Shown here piece after piece: positions 25,942-34,610 of a stretch of 64,000 bases of DNA. The position numbers and the translations under genes are program-made. The stretch is taken from NCBI GenBank assembly GCA_041916775.1, contig JAYRYZ010000005.1:133967-197966 (forward strand), in the 5' to 3' direction. The DNA comes from UBA2357 sp041916775 (GTDB taxonomy: Bacteria; Pseudomonadota; Gammaproteobacteria; Burkholderiales; Rhodocyclaceae). The notes below the pieces were generated by a model, which saw only the letters and a list, made by a program, of their open reading frames with translations, did not search any database and had not been told where the DNA came from. Position 1 is the stretch's first letter; every line of letters starts with the position of its first letter.

Positions 25942-27990
25942 TCAACGGGCGACATCATAGACACGCGTGTCGCCATGCGCGAATGCCGCAACGTAGAAGC
26001 TATCCCACAACGCGAGCCGGGACGCCTCGTAGCGCTGTCGCTCCACCTCGCCGATCACCACCCAGCGGATGCCGTAGCGGTCGAGCAGCGCCTGGCGAAG
26101 CGCGGGATCGGTGGTGGTGTAGAGCGCGTCCACATCCGCGCGTCGCACCGCGGTATTCACGTCCGCCCCCCTCCACACCTGCTGATGCCCATCCCAGCCG
26201 AGCGGAACGGGGCATGCCGCAAGCGCGGCGATGCGTCCGCTCCAGGTATAGGAATCCCCCGGCGCCTCCAGACAGACATCCCCCGAGGCGCGCTGCGCGC
26301 GCAACCACTGCGCCACGACGACGTCGCTGCCATGCTGTACGAGCAGCGGGGCCTGGCCATCCCACAGCGGATGACTCGCATCGCGCGCGAGACGCGCCTG
26401 CATCGCGAGCACCGGATAGACGCCTACCAGCATCAGGGCCAGCCAGGCCAGGGGATTTCGCCACCGCGCGCTGCCAGCGCGCACGCGCATGCGCACCACG
26501 GCCCCACCCGCTGCAAACCAGAGCAAGGGCCACGCCGCATACGAGAACTTGAACACCGTGTTCATGCGCTCGTAGGGCGGGCCGTAGGGGTCGCGCAGGA
26601 ACACCCACTCGGGAATCGTGATCAGCGCCAACCCGGCCGCAGCCAGCACCACCAGCGCGCGCGTCTCGTCCCGGGCAGACAGCACCAGCAGCAGTGCAAG
26701 ACACACACACAGCATCGCCGCCACCCCCAGCAGCCAGGCCAGCATGAGCGCCGTCAGCCAAGCCAGCGGATGGCGCCAGACGCGCCGCAGCGCCGCGTCC
26801 CGCCAGGCGACGAGACACGCGACGCCCGCAAGCGGCACGCCCCACATCAGCAGAAAGGCCGCGATCGGGCTGCGCTGCGCAGCACTCACCCAACCGATCG
26901 CCAAGCCCTGCCCCTCCACCGGCCACACGAGCGGGATCAGCGCGAGCCCCGGCACCAGACTCCACCACGGCCAGCGGCAGACGCCGCCCACGCGGCACAG
27001 CACGAAGAGGCCGAACAGGCACAGGATGCCCGCCAGCCCCCAGGCGTTTGCGCGCGCCACCGCCAGCATCACCAGGTTCAAGGCGAGCACGCGCAGCCAG
27101 CGCGCCACCGATCCCGCCTCGCCACCCGCCCCGGCACCCGCGCACAACAGCAGGATGCAAAGCAGCCACAGCGGCAGCGCGAGCAGATGCGCGTGCAGAT
27201 CGCCCACCAGTAGGCTGAACAGCGGAAACTCGGTGATCGTGTAGGGAATCACTCGCGAGGCAGCGAAGAAATCGAAGCCGCCGGCCACGCCCTCCGACAG
27301 CCAGGAAGCCAGCGCAGCGCCCACCGGCTGCAGATTCCCGGCGAACAACACCAGCGCCGTGACGAGCAAGGCGCCACGCCCGCCAATCCCGAGCGTGCGT
27401 GCGGTGCCGAACGCGAGCTGGGCGGCGAGGCCGAACACCGTCGCGAGCGCGAGGTTGTAGCTGCGCTCCATCGGCACATCGGCGAGCTGGCCGAGGAGTG
27501 CCGCCATGTGGTGACCGAACCAGTAATAGTTGAGCGACTCGCCCGCCCACCACGGGTCCGCAGGGGGAAAGTGCACCGCCGTCGCGACGCTGTTCAACAG
27601 TGCGAAATCCATCAGGCGCTCGGTGCCGAAGAGCGCCGGGTCGTGCGCCACCAGCCACGCCGCCAGCACGGTGGCGGTCACGCACACCGCCTCCGCGACA
27701 CCCAGCGCGCGCCAGTCGATTCCGCGCACGGCAGGATCGCGCCGCATGCGCCAGCGCAGCGCGCAAAGCCCCGCGCCGAACATCAGCACGGCGCTCGCGC
27801 CGAGCGTGGATGGCACCCACGCGGGCAAAGCACTGCCGAGCACGCCATGCAGCATCGTCACCAGCATCAAGCCCGCCGTGCGCAGCACGGCAAACGTCGC
27901 TGCCGGCGCAAGCCCGAGGCTCAGCACACCCGGCAGGGCGATTGCAGCGAGAAAGGCACCGACGAGGTAAAAGGCGAGCAGGTCGGACAT
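25942..27990 (-). CDS. DUF2298 (Chlor_Arch_YYY) membrane protein
   Basis: 682 residues from ATG 27990 (MSDLLAFYLVGAFLA); the frame extends to 28131 without a better start. About 15 membrane helices. DUF2298 landmarks are DPWWAGESLNYYWFG, ITEFPLFSLLVGDLHAH and YERMNTVFKFSYAAW (Met476), in the same order as in the C-terminal half of the next protein. A soluble tail of about 150 residues ends in a conserved-looking WVVIGEVERQRYE segment. First gene of the minus-strand operon, 45 bp before the fusion gene. Function unassigned; probably a membrane glycosyltransferase or a partner of one. Confidence 0.82.
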   Translation of the reverse strand: MSDLLAFYLVGAFLAAIALPGVLSLGLAPAATFAVLRTAGLMLVTMLHGVLGSALPAWVPSTLGASAVLMFGAGLCALRWRMRRDPAVRGIDWRALGVAEAVCVTATVLAAWLVAHDPALFGTERLMDFALLNSVATAVHFPPADPWWAGESLNYYWFGHHMAALLGQLADVPMERSYNLALATVFGLAAQLAFGTARTLGIGGRGALLVTALVLFAGNLQPVGAALASWLSEGVAGGFDFFAASRVIPYTITEFPLFSLLVGDLHAHLLALPLWLLCILLLCAGAGAGGEAGSVARWLRVLALNLVMLAVARANAWGLAGILCLFGLFVLCRVGGVCRWPWWSLVPGLALIPLVWPVEGQGLAIGWVSAAQRSPIAAFLLMWGVPLAGVACLVAWRDAALRRVWRHPLAWLTALMLAWLLGVAAMLCVCLALLLVLSARDETRALVVLAAAGLALITIPEWVFLRDPYGPPYERMNTVFKFSYAAWPLLWFAAGGAVVRMRVRAGSARWRNPLAWLALMLVGVYPVLAMQARLARDASHPLWDGQAPLLVQHGSDVVVAQWLRAQRASGDVCLEAPGDSYTWSGRIAALAACPVPLGWDGHQQVWRGADVNTAVRRADVDALYTTTDPALRQALLDRYGIRWVVIGEVERQRYEASRLALWDSFYVAAFAHGDTRVYDVAR

Positions 27991-28478
27991 GTGTCTGTAT
28001 CGAACGCGGGCACAGTCCGACTGAGGGTCAAGTTTGCCGGCGCCAAGGAAGCACCGGGGGCTGCTGCGGCAGCAGCCAGTCGTCGAGAGGAAGCTCGCTG
28101 ATATCCTGTGAATGGCGGGCCTTACTGGCAACCAGGATCAGTCCCCAGGCCAATTCGGCAATGCTTGCGGGCAATTCAACCCACAGCGTCCTCATTCTGC
28201 GCAACTCTGGCCATGCCGATGCAAATTTAGCACGACAGGTGAACGGCCCCACAAAAAAACGTCTTCCGACATGGCGTCTTGGAGTGCCACCACTCCAGCC
28301 CGGAACCTCTGCCGCAGAACACGTCCTTGCAGAACCGAAGACATTGCAGTGTGAGAACGACCAACTGGAGAGTGGAAAGCCTGGGGCAGCTCACAGCCGG
28401 CAGCTCGGGGCCGCTTGCGGGAGCACCTTATATCGAACACAATAAAGCACTTATTTTTGTTTGATCCCGAGGCACGCC
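27991..28478. other. Long intergenic region upstream of DUF2298 operon and Phd gene
   Basis: 488 bases between divergent units. It must hold the promoter of the glycosylation operon (-) and that of the antitoxin (+). Near the antitoxin an AT-rich stretch contains AATAA-AGCAC-TTATT (about 28441-28455), a possible operator. A minus-strand frame of 74 codons (28028-28252) exists, but I see no recognisable domain and do not call it a gene. Confidence 0.5.
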
Positions 28479-28781
28479 ATGGAACAGGTTCTCGCATCCC
28501 GCTCTGTGAGTATCACCGAACTGAAACGCAGTCCCTCTGCCGTCATCGAACAGGCCGGATCCGAGCCGGTAGCCGTCTTGAACCACAACAGGCCTGCCGC
28601 TTACCTCCTTCCCCCTCACGTCTATGAGGCCATGCTGGAACGGCTGAATGCCGATCTACGCTTGGCGATCGAGGAAGGCATCGACAGCGGCCCGGCCATT
28701 GCCGCCGAGGACGTCTTTGCCGAGCTTGGTGTTCGATATGCCGAACCTGCCATCAAGACCGGCGGCAAGCGCTCGACCTGA
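28479..28781 (+). CDS. Phd/YefM-family antitoxin
   Basis: 100 residues from ATG 28479, with GAGG 7 nt upstream. The N-terminal segment SVSITELKRSPSAVIEQAG followed by PVAVLNHNRPAAYLLPP is the Phd/YefM DNA-binding fold. The C-terminal helix should wrap the toxin. It precedes a ParE-type toxin, but the two genes are 145 bp apart instead of overlapping, because a small inverted-repeat element lies between them. The antitoxin probably also represses the operon. Confidence 0.85.
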   Translation: MEQVLASRSVSITELKRSPSAVIEQAGSEPVAVLNHNRPAAYLLPPHVYEAMLERLNADLRLAIEEGIDSGPAIAAEDVFAELGVRYAEPAIKTGGKRST

Positions 28782-28924
28782 GAGCTTGTGAAGAAATCGT
28801 CGCGAGCAGAGCCGAGTGCAAGGCGCGAGCGAGCGAACGACGAGACATATCAGATGGATAGGCGAGGAGTGAGCGAGTGAGCAACGCAGCAATTGGTTCG
28901 CGCAGCAGATTTATTCACAGGCTC
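28781..28924. mobile_element. MITE-like 144-bp inverted-repeat element inside the TA operon
   Basis: The interval has 17-bp terminal inverted repeats: AGAGCTTGTGAAGAAAT (28781-28797) and, read from the other end, AGAGCCTGTGAATAAAT (28908-28924), 15 of 17 identical. The interior is rich in GCGAGCGAGCGAACG-like motifs and codes for nothing. It begins at the last base of the antitoxin stop and ends 2 bp before the toxin ATG, so the right repeat supplies the AGG that serves as toxin Shine-Dalgarno. Inference: a non-autonomous element, expected in further genomic copies. No flanking duplication is visible. Confidence 0.65.
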
Positions 28925-28926
28925 TG

Positions 28927-29238
28927 ATGGCGAAGGTCACGTTCTCGCCGAGGTCCAGACAAGACCTTCTGGATATCGGTGACCATATTGCCAAGGACAG
29001 CCGGGGCAATGCTCGGCGGTTCGTGGGCAAGCTCATGGAGCAATGCCAGCGTATCGGCAGATCCCCGATGGGCTATGTCGGCAGAGAAGATCTGGCGCCG
29101 GGCTTACGGATGGCCGCCTTGGGCCGCTATGTGATCTTCTTCCGTGTGCTCGACGGCCAGGTTCGTATCGAGCGCGTGCTGCACGGTGCCAGAAATCTCC
29201 CCATCGTACTCGAACATGACAGTCTGCGCCGCCCTTGA
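28927..29238 (+). CDS. ParE/RelE-superfamily toxin
   Basis: 103 residues. The opening VTFSPRSRQDLLDIGDHIAKDS and the C-terminal YVIFFRVLDGQVRIERVLHGARN are the ParE signature (basic C-terminal strand). ParE toxins poison gyrase; RelE relatives cleave mRNA. The sequence favours ParE. The reading frame is intact despite the element in front of it. Its stop overlaps the TTG start of the next gene (TTGA), so the toxin is translationally linked to the glycosylation operon. Confidence 0.85.
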   Translation: MAKVTFSPRSRQDLLDIGDHIAKDSRGNARRFVGKLMEQCQRIGRSPMGYVGREDLAPGLRMAALGRYVIFFRVLDGQVRIERVLHGARNLPIVLEHDSLRRP

Positions 29239-30245
29239 AGCCCGCTTCCGACCCTGACTTCGCCATCGCACCCGCCGCTCGACGCGGCCGCTGGCGCTTG
29301 TGGCTCGGGACCGGGGTGTCGCTGCTGATGCTCGCGCTGATGCTGCGCGAGGTGGACTGGCGGCAGTTGGTCGCAGCGTTGCTCAGCCTGCCGCCGGTGT
29401 ATCCGGTCGCTGCGGTCGGATGTCTCTCGCTCGCGTACGCGGTGCGCATCGTGCGCTGGCAGCGCATGCTGCGCCTCGCGGGCTCGACCATCAGTGTCCG
29501 CGCCTGCGCGCGGCCCTTGCTCGTCGGCTTTGCGCTCAACAACCTGCTGCCCCTGCGGGCGGGCGATGTCGCGCGGGTGTTCGCGTTTCGCGACGCGATC
29601 GGCCTGCCGGCGAGCCGCATCCTCGCGACGCTGCTGATCGAGCGGCTGCTCGACCTGCTGACTCTGCTCGCGCTGCTGGCGCTGGCCGCACTCGCGCTGC
29701 CGCGCGCAGGTGCAGCGGGCTGGGTCGTCGAGATCTTGTTCGCTGCCGCGCTATTGCTGTTGCTGCTCGTCGTTGCCGTGTTCGCGGTGATGCTGTCGGG
29801 CCGCAGCCGCGTGTCCGCCTGGTTGGGGCGGCTCGGCACACGGCTCCCGGGGCGCTTCTCGAACGTGGCCGCGGGCGGACTGGAACAACTGCGCACCGCC
29901 CTCGCGCTGATCAGCCACCCGGGCGCACTGGCGGGCGCAACCGGGCTCAGCCTGCTCGCCTGGCTGCTGGAATCCGGCGTGTTCCTGCTGACCGCACTTG
30001 CACTCGCGCAGCCTGCACAGGGCGCGTGGTTCGCAATGGCGGCCGGCAACCTTGGTACACTACTGCCCGGCGCGCCCGGCCACCTCGGCACCTTCGACTA
30101 TTTCGCCATGCAGGGGCTGATGGCCTTCGGCGCCGACGCCACACCCGCCGCCGCGTTCGCGCTCATAGCCCACTTCCTGATCTGGTTGCCGGTGACCCTC
30201 GCCGGCCTCGCCTTGATGAACTTCCCGCACCGGCATGCACGCTGA
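29235..30245 (+). CDS. UPF0104/LPG-synthase-type membrane protein (AglD/flippase-like)
   Basis: 336 residues from a TTG at 29235 that overlaps the toxin stop; the next in-frame ATG would remove the first membrane helix. Eight or so helices. The motifs RIVRWQRML, NNLLPLRAGDVARVFAF (about 98-114) and ATLLIERLLDLL match the lysylphosphatidylglycerol-synthase transmembrane family, which includes many proteins in sugar-lipid pathways. The aminoacyltransferase domain of true MprF is absent, so lysinylation is unlikely. Probably moves or modifies the lipid-linked sugar. The next gene overlaps by 11 bp. Confidence 0.8.
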   Translation: MKPASDPDFAIAPAARRGRWRLWLGTGVSLLMLALMLREVDWRQLVAALLSLPPVYPVAAVGCLSLAYAVRIVRWQRMLRLAGSTISVRACARPLLVGFALNNLLPLRAGDVARVFAFRDAIGLPASRILATLLIERLLDLLTLLALLALAALALPRAGAAGWVVEILFAAALLLLLLVVAVFAVMLSGRSRVSAWLGRLGTRLPGRFSNVAAGGLEQLRTALALISHPGALAGATGLSLLAWLLESGVFLLTALALAQPAQGAWFAMAAGNLGTLLPGAPGHLGTFDYFAMQGLMAFGADATPAAAFALIAHFLIWLPVTLAGLALMNFPHRHAR

Positions 30246-31632
30246 CGCACACATCGACCTCGCCCACGACGCATCCTCCGCAGGTAGCAAGAAGCCGCAT
30301 GTCGTCGTGGTCGGTGCCGGCTTCACCGGCCTCGCCGCGGCCTTCGACCTCACGCGGCAGGGTGTCGCCGTCACCGTGCTCGAAGCGGAAGACGAGGCCG
30401 GCGGTCTTGCGGCGAGCTTCAGCCTGGAGGGCGGTGCGCGCATCGAGCGCTTCTATCACCACTGGTTCACCAGCGACCGGCATGTGATGCAGCTCATCGC
30501 CGATCTCGGCGCCAGCGGCGAGGTCACCACCCGCGCCACCCGCACTGCGGTGTATCGCGCCAACCGCATGTACAGGCTGGCGACGCCGCTCGACCTGCTG
30601 CGCTTCTCTGCGCTGTCGCCGCTGGACCGCCTTCGCCTCGGCTGGCTCGCGCTGCGCGCGCGCATGGTGCGCGACTGGCGGGCGCTGGAACACATCAGCG
30701 CGGAGCGCTGGCTGATACGGCTCGCCGGCGAGAACGTCTACCGCGTGGTGTGGGAACCGCTGCTGCGCGGCAAGTTCGGTGCGCTGGCGCCCGAGGTGTC
30801 GGCGGTGTGGATCTGGAACAAGCTCAAGCTGCGCGGTGGCAGCCGCGGCAAGGACGGTGCCGAGCACCTCGCCTACTACCGCGGTGGCTTCTCGGCGCTG
30901 GTCGCCCGCCTGGAGGAGGCAATCCGCGCCGCCGGCGGACGCATCCTCACCGGCACGGCCGCCACCGGCCTCGCCTGCACGGGCGGCCGGGTACAGGGTG
31001 TGGCCTCACCCGACGGTGTCTTCGCCTGCGACGCGGCGCTGCTCACGACACCGCTGCCAGTCGTCGCCGAACTGATGTCCGGGCCGCTTGGCGACGACGC
31101 GCAGCGCCTTTACGGCCGCATCGAGCACCTCGGCAACGTCTGCCTCATTCTCGAACTCGACCGCAGTCTGTCGGAGAGCTACTGGCTGAACGTCAACGAC
31201 CCGAGTTTCCCCTTCGTCGGCGTCATCGAGCACACCAACTTCGAGCCGGCGTCGAGCTACGGCGGACGGCGGCTGGTATATCTGTCGCGCTACCTGCCGA
31301 CCGACGACCCGTTCTACCGGCTCGACGACGACGCGACGCTGGCACACTGCATGCCCTACCTGCAAACGATGTTCCCGCACTTCGAGCGGAGCTGGATCCG
31401 GCGCCATCACGTTTGGCGCGCACGCCACGCGCAGCCGGTGGTCCGGCAATCCTATGCGACGCTGATCCCGCCGCGCGCGAGCCCGGTGGCCGGCGTGTTC
31501 GTCGCGTCGATGGCGCAGATCTACCCGGAGGATCGCGGCACCAACTACGCGGTGCGCGAGGGCCGTGCTGCCGCGGCGGACCTGGCCACCTGGCTGGCCG
31601 CACAGCGCCGCAACATGAGGTCGAACCCATGA
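30235..31632 (+). CDS. FAD-dependent amine-oxidase/phytoene-desaturase-like oxidoreductase
   Basis: 465 residues. The dinucleotide-binding motif VVVVGAGFTGLAAAFDL (Gly27, Gly29, Gly32) ends at Glu50 in VLEAEDEAGG. The C-terminal FAD motif is recognisable in VFVASMAQIYPEDRGTNYAVREG. The family covers protoporphyrinogen oxidase-, phytoene desaturase- and UDP-galactopyranose mutase-like enzymes. Members close to GT genes in polysaccharide loci are common and lack assigned substrates. It overlaps both neighbours and is clearly part of the operon 29235-33716. Confidence 0.78.
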   Translation: MHADAHIDLAHDASSAGSKKPHVVVVGAGFTGLAAAFDLTRQGVAVTVLEAEDEAGGLAASFSLEGGARIERFYHHWFTSDRHVMQLIADLGASGEVTTRATRTAVYRANRMYRLATPLDLLRFSALSPLDRLRLGWLALRARMVRDWRALEHISAERWLIRLAGENVYRVVWEPLLRGKFGALAPEVSAVWIWNKLKLRGGSRGKDGAEHLAYYRGGFSALVARLEEAIRAAGGRILTGTAATGLACTGGRVQGVASPDGVFACDAALLTTPLPVVAELMSGPLGDDAQRLYGRIEHLGNVCLILELDRSLSESYWLNVNDPSFPFVGVIEHTNFEPASSYGGRRLVYLSRYLPTDDPFYRLDDDATLAHCMPYLQTMFPHFERSWIRRHHVWRARHAQPVVRQSYATLIPPRASPVAGVFVASMAQIYPEDRGTNYAVREGRAAAADLATWLAAQRRNMRSNP

Positions 31633-32834
31633 GCATTGCGATCACACCCGGCGCGCCGGCAGCCGACGCCCCGACCGACGGTCGCCGCCTGCGCATCCTC
31701 ATCTGTCTGCTGTTCTACCACCCGCACCGTACCGGGCTCACCATCCATGTGCAGCACATCGCCGAGGCGCTGGTACGGCGCGGCCATCAGGTAACGGTGC
31801 TATCGGCTCACTTTCGCGACGACCTGCCACGTGGCGAGAGCTGGCTCAACGGCGTGCGCGTGATCAGGCTGTGGGCACCGCTGAAGCTCAGCCGCGGTTT
31901 CCTGATGCCCGGCTACCCGCTCGCGGCGCTGCGCCTGATGCGCACGCACGATGTGGTAAGCATCCATACGCCGATGCTGGAGACCGCGCTGCTGGCAGTG
32001 CTCGCGAAACTCGCCCGCCGCAACATCGTCATCACCCACCACGGCGACCTGCATCTGCCGCCCGGCGGGTTCAACCGCGTCATCCAGGCGACGATGTTCG
32101 CGATGTACCGGCTCGCCGCCCATTGGTCGCCACGCCTCATCGCCTACAGCGAGGACTACGCAGCGCATTCCTATTACCTGCGCCCCTATCTCGCCAAGGT
32201 ATCGCCCAACCTGCCGCCCGTCGTCGTGCCGACGCCCGATGCCGACCGCGTCGCCGCGCTGCGCCACGCATGGGCACCCACCGGCGGACCGGTGATCGGC
32301 TTTGCCGGCCGCTTCGTCGAAGAGAAGCGCCCCGACCTGCTGATCCGCGCGCTGGAGGTCGTCAATCGCCGTTACCCGGACGCGCGGGTGGTGTTCTGCG
32401 GCGAACACCGCATCCCCTACGAGGACACCTGGGCGCGGCACCAGGCCCTGGTCGAACAGTACCGCGACCAACTCGTGTTCCTCGGCCTCACCGAGGACCC
32501 GCAGGCCATGGCCGACTTCTACGCAGCCTGCGACGTGCTCGCGCTGACGAGCGACACCGAGTGCTTCGCGCTGGTGCAGGTGGAGGCGATGCTGTGCGGC
32601 ACACCGGTGGTGATGACCGACACCGTCGGCGGGCGGGTGCCGGTGCAACTGAGCGGCATGGGCAAGATCGCGCGCATGGGCGACTGGCAATCCATCGGCG
32701 CAGCACTGGTCGAGGTGCTCGACGATCGCCAACGCTACGTGAAGCCGCGTGAGGCGATCGCGGCGATCTTCTCCTTCGAGCGGACGGTGGACAACTACGA
32801 GCGCCACTTCCGTGACAACGCCCGGGCGGACTGA
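31629..32834 (+). CDS. GT4-family glycosyltransferase
   Basis: 401 residues from ATG 31629, overlapping the previous stop (ATGA). A GT-B enzyme: the N-terminal HRTGLTIHVQHIAEAL acceptor domain, then FAGRFVEEKRPDLLIRAL and the nucleotide-sugar signature ECFALVQVEAMLCGTPVV (about 309-326). It retains configuration and uses a cytoplasmic nucleotide sugar. Likely adds sugars to the lipid-linked intermediate of this locus. Confidence 0.88.
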   Translation: MSIAITPGAPAADAPTDGRRLRILICLLFYHPHRTGLTIHVQHIAEALVRRGHQVTVLSAHFRDDLPRGESWLNGVRVIRLWAPLKLSRGFLMPGYPLAALRLMRTHDVVSIHTPMLETALLAVLAKLARRNIVITHHGDLHLPPGGFNRVIQATMFAMYRLAAHWSPRLIAYSEDYAAHSYYLRPYLAKVSPNLPPVVVPTPDADRVAALRHAWAPTGGPVIGFAGRFVEEKRPDLLIRALEVVNRRYPDARVVFCGEHRIPYEDTWARHQALVEQYRDQLVFLGLTEDPQAMADFYAACDVLALTSDTECFALVQVEAMLCGTPVVMTDTVGGRVPVQLSGMGKIARMGDWQSIGAALVEVLDDRQRYVKPREAIAAIFSFERTVDNYERHFRDNARAD

Positions 32835-32837
32835 AGC

Positions 32838-33716
32838 TTGAGCACCGCGCCACCTGCCACCAGCGGCCGCTATCGCGCCGACGTCGTCGACCACATGCTG
32901 CGCAGCGAGGCCGACCCGGCCTTCCGCAAGCGGGCGCAGACCATCTTCGACTGGATCCGCCCGCAGGACGGCATGACCATCCTCGACTTCCCCTGCGGCC
33001 GCGGCTTCTACCTCGGCATGCTGCGCCACCTGTGCGATTGCCGCCTGGTGGGGGCCGAGATGGATGCGAAGGTGCTCGACAAGGCACGCCGCAACGTCGG
33101 CGATCTGCCCGGGCTCGTCCTCACCCGCGCCGACGTGCGGACCATGCCCTTCGCGGACGCGCGCTTCGACGCGGTGATCCTGTCCGAGATCCTCGAGCAT
33201 GTGGACGACGACCTCGCTGCGCTGCGCGAGGCCTGGCGGGTGCTGAAGCCGGGCGGCGTGGTCGTGGTCACGGTGCCGCACGCCGACTATCCGTTCTGGT
33301 GGGATCCGATCAACCGCAGCCTGGAAACGCTCTTCGGCACCCACATCCGCAGCGGGCCGCTGGCGGGCATCTGGGCCAACCATGTGCGCCTGTACCGGCG
33401 CGAGCAACTGTGCGCGGTAGTCGAGGCGGCCGGTTTCCGCATCGAGGAGACCCGTGCCTTCACCCATCACAGCCTGCCCTTTCTCCACAACCTGCTCTAC
33501 GGCATCGGCATGCCGCTGCTCGAATCGGGCCTGCTGCCGCAGCGCATGGCGCGCGCGGCTGACCGCACCGCCTTCGCGCAACCCGACGCAGGCCGCTTGA
33601 ACCCGGTGCGGCTCGCGATCGCGCTGATCAACTGGTTCGACCGTCGCAACGGCTTTGACGAACCGGCCGGGCGCAGCACGGTAAACCTCGCCATCAAGGC
33701 ACGCAAAGGCGGATAA
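32838..33716 (+). CDS. SAM-dependent class I methyltransferase
   Basis: 292 residues from TTG 32838, which lies 3 bp after the GT4 stop. Motif I is TILDFPCGRGFYLG (about 48-61), with acidic and post motifs VILSEILEHVDDDLAALREAWRVL typical of methyltransf_11. The HTHIRSGPLAGIW segment is typical of enzymes in sugar or quinone loci. It probably methylates a sugar or lipid in this pathway. Last gene of the plus-strand glycosylation operon. Confidence 0.83.
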   Translation: MSTAPPATSGRYRADVVDHMLRSEADPAFRKRAQTIFDWIRPQDGMTILDFPCGRGFYLGMLRHLCDCRLVGAEMDAKVLDKARRNVGDLPGLVLTRADVRTMPFADARFDAVILSEILEHVDDDLAALREAWRVLKPGGVVVVTVPHADYPFWWDPINRSLETLFGTHIRSGPLAGIWANHVRLYRREQLCAVVEAAGFRIEETRAFTHHSLPFLHNLLYGIGMPLLESGLLPQRMARAADRTAFAQPDAGRLNPVRLAIALINWFDRRNGFDEPAGRSTVNLAIKARKGG

Positions 33717-33763
33717 TCGCGTCAGTCACCCCACATGATTTCCCGTTCCCAGGAGCGTGCATC

Positions 33764-34042
33764 ATGAGCCACAAACACCGCGCCGTCCTCGCCGCGATCT
33801 ATCACGACCCGCCATCCGGCAACATCCAGTGGCGCGAAGTCGAATCGCTGCTCCACCACCTCGGCGCCGACATCGAGGCCGCCCATGGCGCCCGTTTCCG
33901 CGTGCGGCTCAACCAGCGGGAACTCATGCTCCACCATCCGCATCACAGCAACGAGTTCGGCCGTCCCGCGATCAAGGCGTTGCGCGACTTCCTCGCCAGC
34001 GCGGGGGTGACGCTGTCGCTGTACGACGAGAAGGCCACCTAG
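33764..34042 (+). CDS. HicA-like mRNA interferase toxin, orphan
   Basis: 92 residues from ATG 33764 with AGGAG 8 nt upstream. KHRAVLAAIYHDPPSGNIQWREVESLL, followed by LGADIEAAHGARFRVRL and the HHPHHSNEFG His segment, matches the HicA double-stranded-RNA-binding-like fold. In HicA the His in the beta sheet is catalytic; several His at about 57-62 are candidates. No HicB antitoxin lies on either side, so it is either a solitary housekeeping member of the family or has an unlinked partner. Confidence 0.72.
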   Translation: MSHKHRAVLAAIYHDPPSGNIQWREVESLLHHLGADIEAAHGARFRVRLNQRELMLHHPHHSNEFGRPAIKALRDFLASAGVTLSLYDEKAT

Positions 34043-34166
34043 CCCGATGTGAAGTCGTCCCCGTCCGCACGCAGGGCCATGGTTACAAGGCAGAGAGGCG
34101 GTGCTAGGATGAATCGAGGGCACTCATGACCTGGGTGCCGGGAACAGCGATGAATGGAGAACAGGA

Positions 34167-34583
34167 ATGACCGACGTTGCATCCACCTCGGCTTCCGCGC
34201 GCTCCGCGTTACAGCAGCTCAACATCCAGAACGCGCGACGCGCTGCCGACCAGGCGGAACGGGAAGCCCAGGCGCTGTCGCGCCAGGCGGACCTCGCCCG
34301 CAATCGCGCCGCACGCGAGGAACAGAACGCCGACACCCTCACCGTGCGTGCCAAACAGGCCGACTCGGCCGCGAACCAGGCACGCCAGGGACTCGCCGCG
34401 ATCACCAGCGCAGCCGAGTCCACCACGCGACTGACGAACACCCTGTCACAGGTCAACGCACGCGCAGAGGCACCGCAACCGAGCGCGAGCGTCTCACCGG
34501 CAAGCGCCCCCGCCCCCACTCCGCCACCCGTGGTCAATGCGCAGGGGCAGCGCATCGGCACCATCATCAACACCACCGCCTGA
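34167..34583 (+). CDS. Small Ala/Gln-rich coiled-coil protein
   Basis: 138 residues from ATG 34167, after GGAGAACAGGA. Residues about 12-95 are a single long amphipathic helix (LNIQNARRAADQAEREAQAL onward). A Pro/Ala linker follows (about 98-120) and a short tail, VVNAQGQRIGTIINTTA. No signal peptide or cysteine. The family is not recognised; the tail resembles a structural or filament-binding peptide. It stands alone between the HicA gene and the convergent nudC. Confidence 0.6.
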   Translation: MTDVASTSASARSALQQLNIQNARRAADQAEREAQALSRQADLARNRAAREEQNADTLTVRAKQADSAANQARQGLAAITSAAESTTRLTNTLSQVNARAEAPQPSASVSPASAPAPTPPPVVNAQGQRIGTIINTTA

Positions 34584-34610
34584 TCCGTAGCCAGTCGGTT
34601 TCGCCGCCAC

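Noticed and set aside
28028..28252. 74-codon minus-strand frame before the DUF2298 operon
   Set aside because: The translation looks partly natural near its end, but it has no recognisable domain and lies where promoters must be; left as intergenic.
28232..28500. Possible CRISPR-like or tRNA sequence in the long intergenic region
   Set aside because: No regularly spaced repeats and no cloverleaf could be drawn. No CRISPR array or tRNA gene was found anywhere in the window.
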